From Desulfobacteraceae bacterium (GTDB taxonomy: Bacteria; Desulfobacterota; DSM-4660; Desulfatiglandales; Desulfatiglandaceae): 8,075 bases of DNA. The notes beneath the pieces are model-generated. The model was given only the letters and a program-made list of their open reading frames with translations. It had not been told where the DNA came from and searched no databases. Where the stretch lies: assembly GCA_011042035.1 (NCBI GenBank), contig DQZA01000177.1:1-8075 (forward strand). Reading direction: 5' to 3'. Made by a program: the position numbers and the translations under genes. Positions 5,484-8,075 of the stretch are shown piece by piece; the stretch's first letter is position 1, and the number at the start of each line of letters is the position of its first letter.

Positions 5484-7394
5484 ATGGAGAGAATGTTTGA
5501 AAAATTTGATTTAAATGGCTTGGCCTTGCCTAATAGATTCGTATTCCCCCCAATTAAGCTGGGATACGGCTCCCCTGACGGCAGAGTTACTGAAAGGCAA
5601 TTACTTTTTTATAGACAAATTGCACAGAATGGGCCCGGAATTATAATCTTGGAGCCCATAGCAGTAACGCCTGATGGGAGGGAACACCCAAAGCAGCTCG
5701 CCATACACTTTCCGTACAGCGCAGATGAGCTAAAAAAAATCGTGGAGGTAATTCATCGCGAGGGCAGGCTCGCATGCCTCCATTTGAACCATGCCGGGGC
5801 GGCAGCCAATCCAAAGGCAACTGGCACCAAACCCAAGGCACCAGGGCCCATCACATGCCCAACCACTCAACAGGAGTCTGAATCCCTGACCGAAGAGGAA
5901 ATAGATGATATCATAGCAGCTTATGGCGACGCCGCCCAAGTGGCCCTTGACGCTGATTTCGATTTAATAGAAATCCAGGCAGGCCACGGTTATCTCATCT
6001 CTCAATTCCTGAATACCAAGATCAACCGCAGGGATGACAAATACGGACAAGATAAACTCCTGTTTGCTAGGGAGGTCATCTCTACCGTCAGGATTAATGC
6101 ACCCGGTTTGCCATTGATCATGCGTATTTCTGGAAATGAAATGTCACCAGAATATGGAATTTCCCAAGAAGATCTGCTGCCGCTGCTGGAGCTCGCCGCT
6201 GAAAAACAAGCAGCAGCAATTCACGTGGGAATGGGAAATTCGTGCTTCAGTCCCCCATGGTACTTCCACCATGGCGCCTTGCCTCATGATCCTCAGATTG
6301 ATTCCCTATTCTGGGTTAAGCACCACACCTCGCTACCCGTCATTGCCGCTGGCAGAATGGGAAGGAAAGAAAAGGTCCTTGAACTCACAGAAAAGGGTTT
6401 GGCGGACCTGGTTGCTGTGGGAAGACCGCTAATAGCTGATTCCAATCTCATTGAAAAGTGGAGAGAGCAAAAGGATGCTGAGGTAATTCGGTGCGGATAT
6501 TGCTTGCAGGGCTGTTTGCACCGTCTAAAAAACGGCGAGCCATTAGGGTGCAACCTGAACCCCGAAGTGGGTAAATCGCCTTTGACCCAGACCGATACAC
6601 CACTGAAGGTGCTGGTCGTAGGGGGAGGGCCCGCTGGCATGTCGGCAGCCCTGTACACGAGAAGGAGGGGACACGAGGTCATACTCGCTGAAAAAAAGGA
6701 CCATCTCGGCGGGCAATTTGCCTTGGCATGGAAGTGCCCCGGCAAGGCCGAGATGAAGCCAGGCTTGGAGGACCTGGAGAACCAGGTACGAAATGCAGGA
6801 GTGACCATTCTGACCAGCACCGCCGTGGACGTGGATTTGGTGAAAAAGCACAACCCGGACCTTCTGGTGTGGGCCACAGGCGCGGTACAGAATATCCCGG
6901 ACATACCAGGGCTAGGGGAGCAGCACGTACTGACCTCATTGGAGTATCTGGAGAGAGAAAAGGAGGTGCGAGGCCCTAGGATCTTGGTCATAGGCGCAGG
7001 CCGAGTGGGGCTAGAGATTGCAGAAAAGCTTGGAAAAGAGGGTTATGAAGTGGTGGCCACGAAAAGAACAGACCCCATAGGAAGCATGATGGAAATGATT
7101 ACCAAAAAACTCACCCTCATGCGAATAGAGAAACTACCCAATGTTACCCTGATGCCCCATACAGCGGTCAAGAAGTTCAATCCAGGAAATGTGGAGATAG
7201 TCCAAGACGGGGTTGAGATGTCACTGGAGCCTTTTCACACAGTAATTTTGGCCTCTGGCATGCTTTCCGCTCCTGGGCCCGATGAGGAGATCAAGAAAAT
7301 AGTCTCGCGCTTGGAAATAATTGGCGATGCAAATCAGGTGCAAGATATATTTAGCGCAGTACACGCAGGATACGAGCTGGCACTGAAGTACTAG
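5484..7394 (+). CDS. OYE-type FMN/[4Fe-4S]/FAD oxidoreductase (2,4-dienoyl-CoA reductase/BaiCD-like)
   Basis: A 636-residue protein with the architecture of 2,4-dienoyl-CoA reductase FadH, bile-acid enzymes BaiCD/BaiH and trimethylamine dehydrogenase. Residues 1-335 form an FMN-binding TIM barrel (FDLNGLALPNRFVFPPI start, Tyr170 in HGYLISQFLN, Arg214, AAGRMG 288-293, VAVGRPLIAD 310-319). A 4Fe-4S site follows: Cys337, Cys340, Cys344, Cys356 (C-x2-C-x3-C-x11-C, identical to FadH spacing). FAD and NAD(P) Rossmann regions have VVGGGPAGM (378-386), LGGQ (408-411), VIGAGRVGLEIA (502-513) and a terminal GDA (614-616). Electrons would pass from NAD(P)H through FAD and the cluster to FMN, reducing an activated C=C bond or oxidising an amine. 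His100 and Ala106 replace the Gln and Arg of the usual QL.H.GR motif. AGGAGG lies six bases before the ATG. The real substrate is unknown. Confidence 0.93.
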   Translation: MERMFEKFDLNGLALPNRFVFPPIKLGYGSPDGRVTERQLLFYRQIAQNGPGIIILEPIAVTPDGREHPKQLAIHFPYSADELKKIVEVIHREGRLACLHLNHAGAAANPKATGTKPKAPGPITCPTTQQESESLTEEEIDDIIAAYGDAAQVALDADFDLIEIQAGHGYLISQFLNTKINRRDDKYGQDKLLFAREVISTVRINAPGLPLIMRISGNEMSPEYGISQEDLLPLLELAAEKQAAAIHVGMGNSCFSPPWYFHHGALPHDPQIDSLFWVKHHTSLPVIAAGRMGRKEKVLELTEKGLADLVAVGRPLIADSNLIEKWREQKDAEVIRCGYCLQGCLHRLKNGEPLGCNLNPEVGKSPLTQTDTPLKVLVVGGGPAGMSAALYTRRRGHEVILAEKKDHLGGQFALAWKCPGKAEMKPGLEDLENQVRNAGVTILTSTAVDVDLVKKHNPDLLVWATGAVQNIPDIPGLGEQHVLTSLEYLEREKEVRGPRILVIGAGRVGLEIAEKLGKEGYEVVATKRTDPIGSMMEMITKKLTLMRIEKLPNVTLMPHTAVKKFNPGNVEIVQDGVEMSLEPFHTVILASGMLSAPGPDEEIKKIVSRLEIIGDANQVQDIFSAVHAGYELALKY

Positions 7395-7439
7395 GTAGGA
7401 TTTCGAAAAACCCACGCACACTATGAAAAGGCATAAAGC

Positions 7440-7847
7440 ATGAGCACAAAAGCAAGCAATGATGAATTGGCAGAATTGAAGACAATTGCACAAGAGCTTC
7501 AAGTAAGGGTTGAAGCCCTGGAAGCAAGGATTTCGAGGCTGCAAGATGAGCAGCGGGGGAGGCGAGAGCAGACCATTATTGCGCACGTAGAAAAAGAAAA
7601 GTGCATTGCATGCGGAATCTGCGAGCAGGTGTGCCCTACCCATGCAGTCCATGTGGAGGAGACCGCAAACATTGATCCAAATATATGCAGAGGGTGCGGG
7701 TGGTGTGCCCAGGCATGCCCAAAAGGGGCCATCTCGCTAACTCCCATAAAACCAAGAGAAGCTGGGGGTAGGTTTAGGTATCGGGGAGCTCGGATCAGGA
7801 TAAACAGGATAAAGAGGAGGGGCTATTATGGCGGAGATTTCCTTTAG
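7440..7847 (+). CDS. 2[4Fe-4S] ferredoxin with N-terminal coiled coil and basic C-terminal tail
   Basis: A 135-residue protein with three parts. Residues 8-38 form a heptad-patterned coiled coil (LAELKTIAQELQVRVEALEA). The central bacterial-type ferredoxin domain carries two C-x2-C-x2-C-x3-C-P motifs: Cys55/58/61/65 and Cys83/86/89/93, each suited to a low-potential 4Fe-4S cluster. Residues 105-129 are rich in Arg and Lys (RFRYRGARIRINRIKRR), ending YYGGDFL. Ordinary clostridial ferredoxins are about 55-60 residues, so both extensions are additions that suggest oligomerisation and docking to a partner or nucleic acid. It lies 45 bp after the OYE-type reductase and is the likely electron donor or acceptor for it or for a downstream enzyme. 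Its last 20 bp overlap the next gene, implying translational coupling. An AAAAGG eight bases before the ATG is the probable ribosome-binding site. Confidence 0.92.
   Translation: MSTKASNDELAELKTIAQELQVRVEALEARISRLQDEQRGRREQTIIAHVEKEKCIACGICEQVCPTHAVHVEETANIDPNICRGCGWCAQACPKGAISLTPIKPREAGGRFRYRGARIRINRIKRRGYYGGDFL
7815..7822 (+). promoter_or_regulatory. Strong ribosome-binding site inside the ferredoxin gene
   Basis: AGGAGGGG lies five bases before the ATG at 7828 and is embedded in the ferredoxin's final codons. It fixes the start of the overlapping DUF1638 gene. Confidence 0.75.
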
Positions 7848-8075
7848 TGACATTGTAATAGTATCATGTGGAACATTAAGTTTAGAACTCAATCATCTAA
7901 AAAAAGAAGGGTTTTTAAATGCGCGACATATTTTTTATAATACCCCTGGGCTCCATGAAAAGCCACCGGAGCTCGAGAGGCAATTGCTGTACCGGATAGA
8001 AAAGGCCAAGCGGATATCAGAGAAGGTTCTTGTTGTCTACGGGGGAAAGTTTTGTTATGTGAACGGTGACAATCC
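7828..8075 (+). CDS. DUF1638 family protein, 3' end beyond window
   Basis: The frame is open from the ATG at 7828 to the window edge (82 full codons). The translation begins MAEISFSDIVIVSCGTLSLE and contains ELNHLKKEGFL (20-30), NTPGLHEKPPELERQL (38-53) and VLVVYGGKFCYVN (67-79), which I recognise as the N-terminal half of DUF1638. Cys14, His43 and Cys76 sit in the most conserved segments and could bind metal or corrinoid, although no mechanism is established. From general knowledge, members of this family are often found beside corrinoid-dependent methyltransferase genes in methanogens and anaerobic bacteria. It overlaps the ferredoxin gene by 20 bp, so the two are probably co-translated, and the operon very likely continues past the edge. 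Confidence 0.85.
   Translation, partial: MAEISFSDIVIVSCGTLSLELNHLKKEGFLNARHIFYNTPGLHEKPPELERQLLYRIEKAKRISEKVLVVYGGKFCYVNGDN

Noticed and set aside
6293..6991. A 232-codon open frame on the minus strand inside the OYE-type reductase gene
   Set aside because: It lies wholly antisense to a gene with clear family motifs along its length, has no recognisable domain, and its Ser/Pro/Arg-rich composition is typical of a shadow frame.
7221..7652. A 143-codon minus-strand frame spanning the reductase/ferredoxin junction
   Set aside because: It crosses two well-supported plus-strand genes, is Cys/Phe/Leu-rich like an antisense reading of ferredoxin codons, and lacks family resemblance.

Overview
The window looks like chromosomal DNA from a strictly anaerobic bacterium, most plausibly a Desulfobacterota (sulfate-reducing or syntrophic deltaproteobacterial) lineage. 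This is inferred from the gene content: an oxygen-sensitive 4-hydroxybutyryl-CoA-dehydratase-type flavoprotein, an old-yellow-enzyme/dienoyl-CoA-reductase flavoprotein with a 4Fe-4S site, a 2[4Fe-4S] ferredoxin, a PAS-type sigma-54 activator, DUF1614 and DUF1638 proteins, and an intergenic repeat with TCGTAAAAAGTC termini. No rRNA, tRNA or CRISPR array was seen.

Layout. 1-648 (+) is the 3' part of a protein with prenyltransferase-like alpha-alpha repeats. 809-2230 (-) encodes a paralogue of 4-hydroxybutyryl-CoA dehydratase that keeps the cluster ligands but appears to have lost catalytic residues. A 210-bp divergent promoter region separates it from 2441-3118 (+), a seven-helix DUF1614 membrane protein. 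That gene converges on 3165-4559 (-), a PAS/AAA+/Fis-type sigma-54 activator. A 525-bp gene-free region (4560-5084) holds a 213-bp MITE-like element, a cluster of helically phased GTAAC repeats, a longer inverted repeat and a good -24/-12 promoter candidate. The last block (5085-8075, +) is a tight operon: thioredoxin-like protein, OYE-type FMN/4Fe-4S/FAD reductase, ferredoxin with a coiled coil and a basic tail, and a DUF1638 protein cut by the window edge.

How it may work together. The sigma-54 activator is divergent from the redox operon. The intergenic region contains both parts of an activator-controlled promoter: iterated upstream sites about 125-155 bp before a TTGGCAT-N5-TTGAT element. 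The simplest model is that the activator senses a ligand or redox state through its cysteine-rich PAS domain and switches on an electron-transfer module: thioredoxin and ferredoxin feeding, or fed by, the OYE-type reductase. DUF1638 proteins, as I recall, often lie near corrinoid methyltransferase genes, so the operon may continue downstream into a demethylation or enoyl-compound reduction pathway. That last step is inference and cannot be tested within this window.
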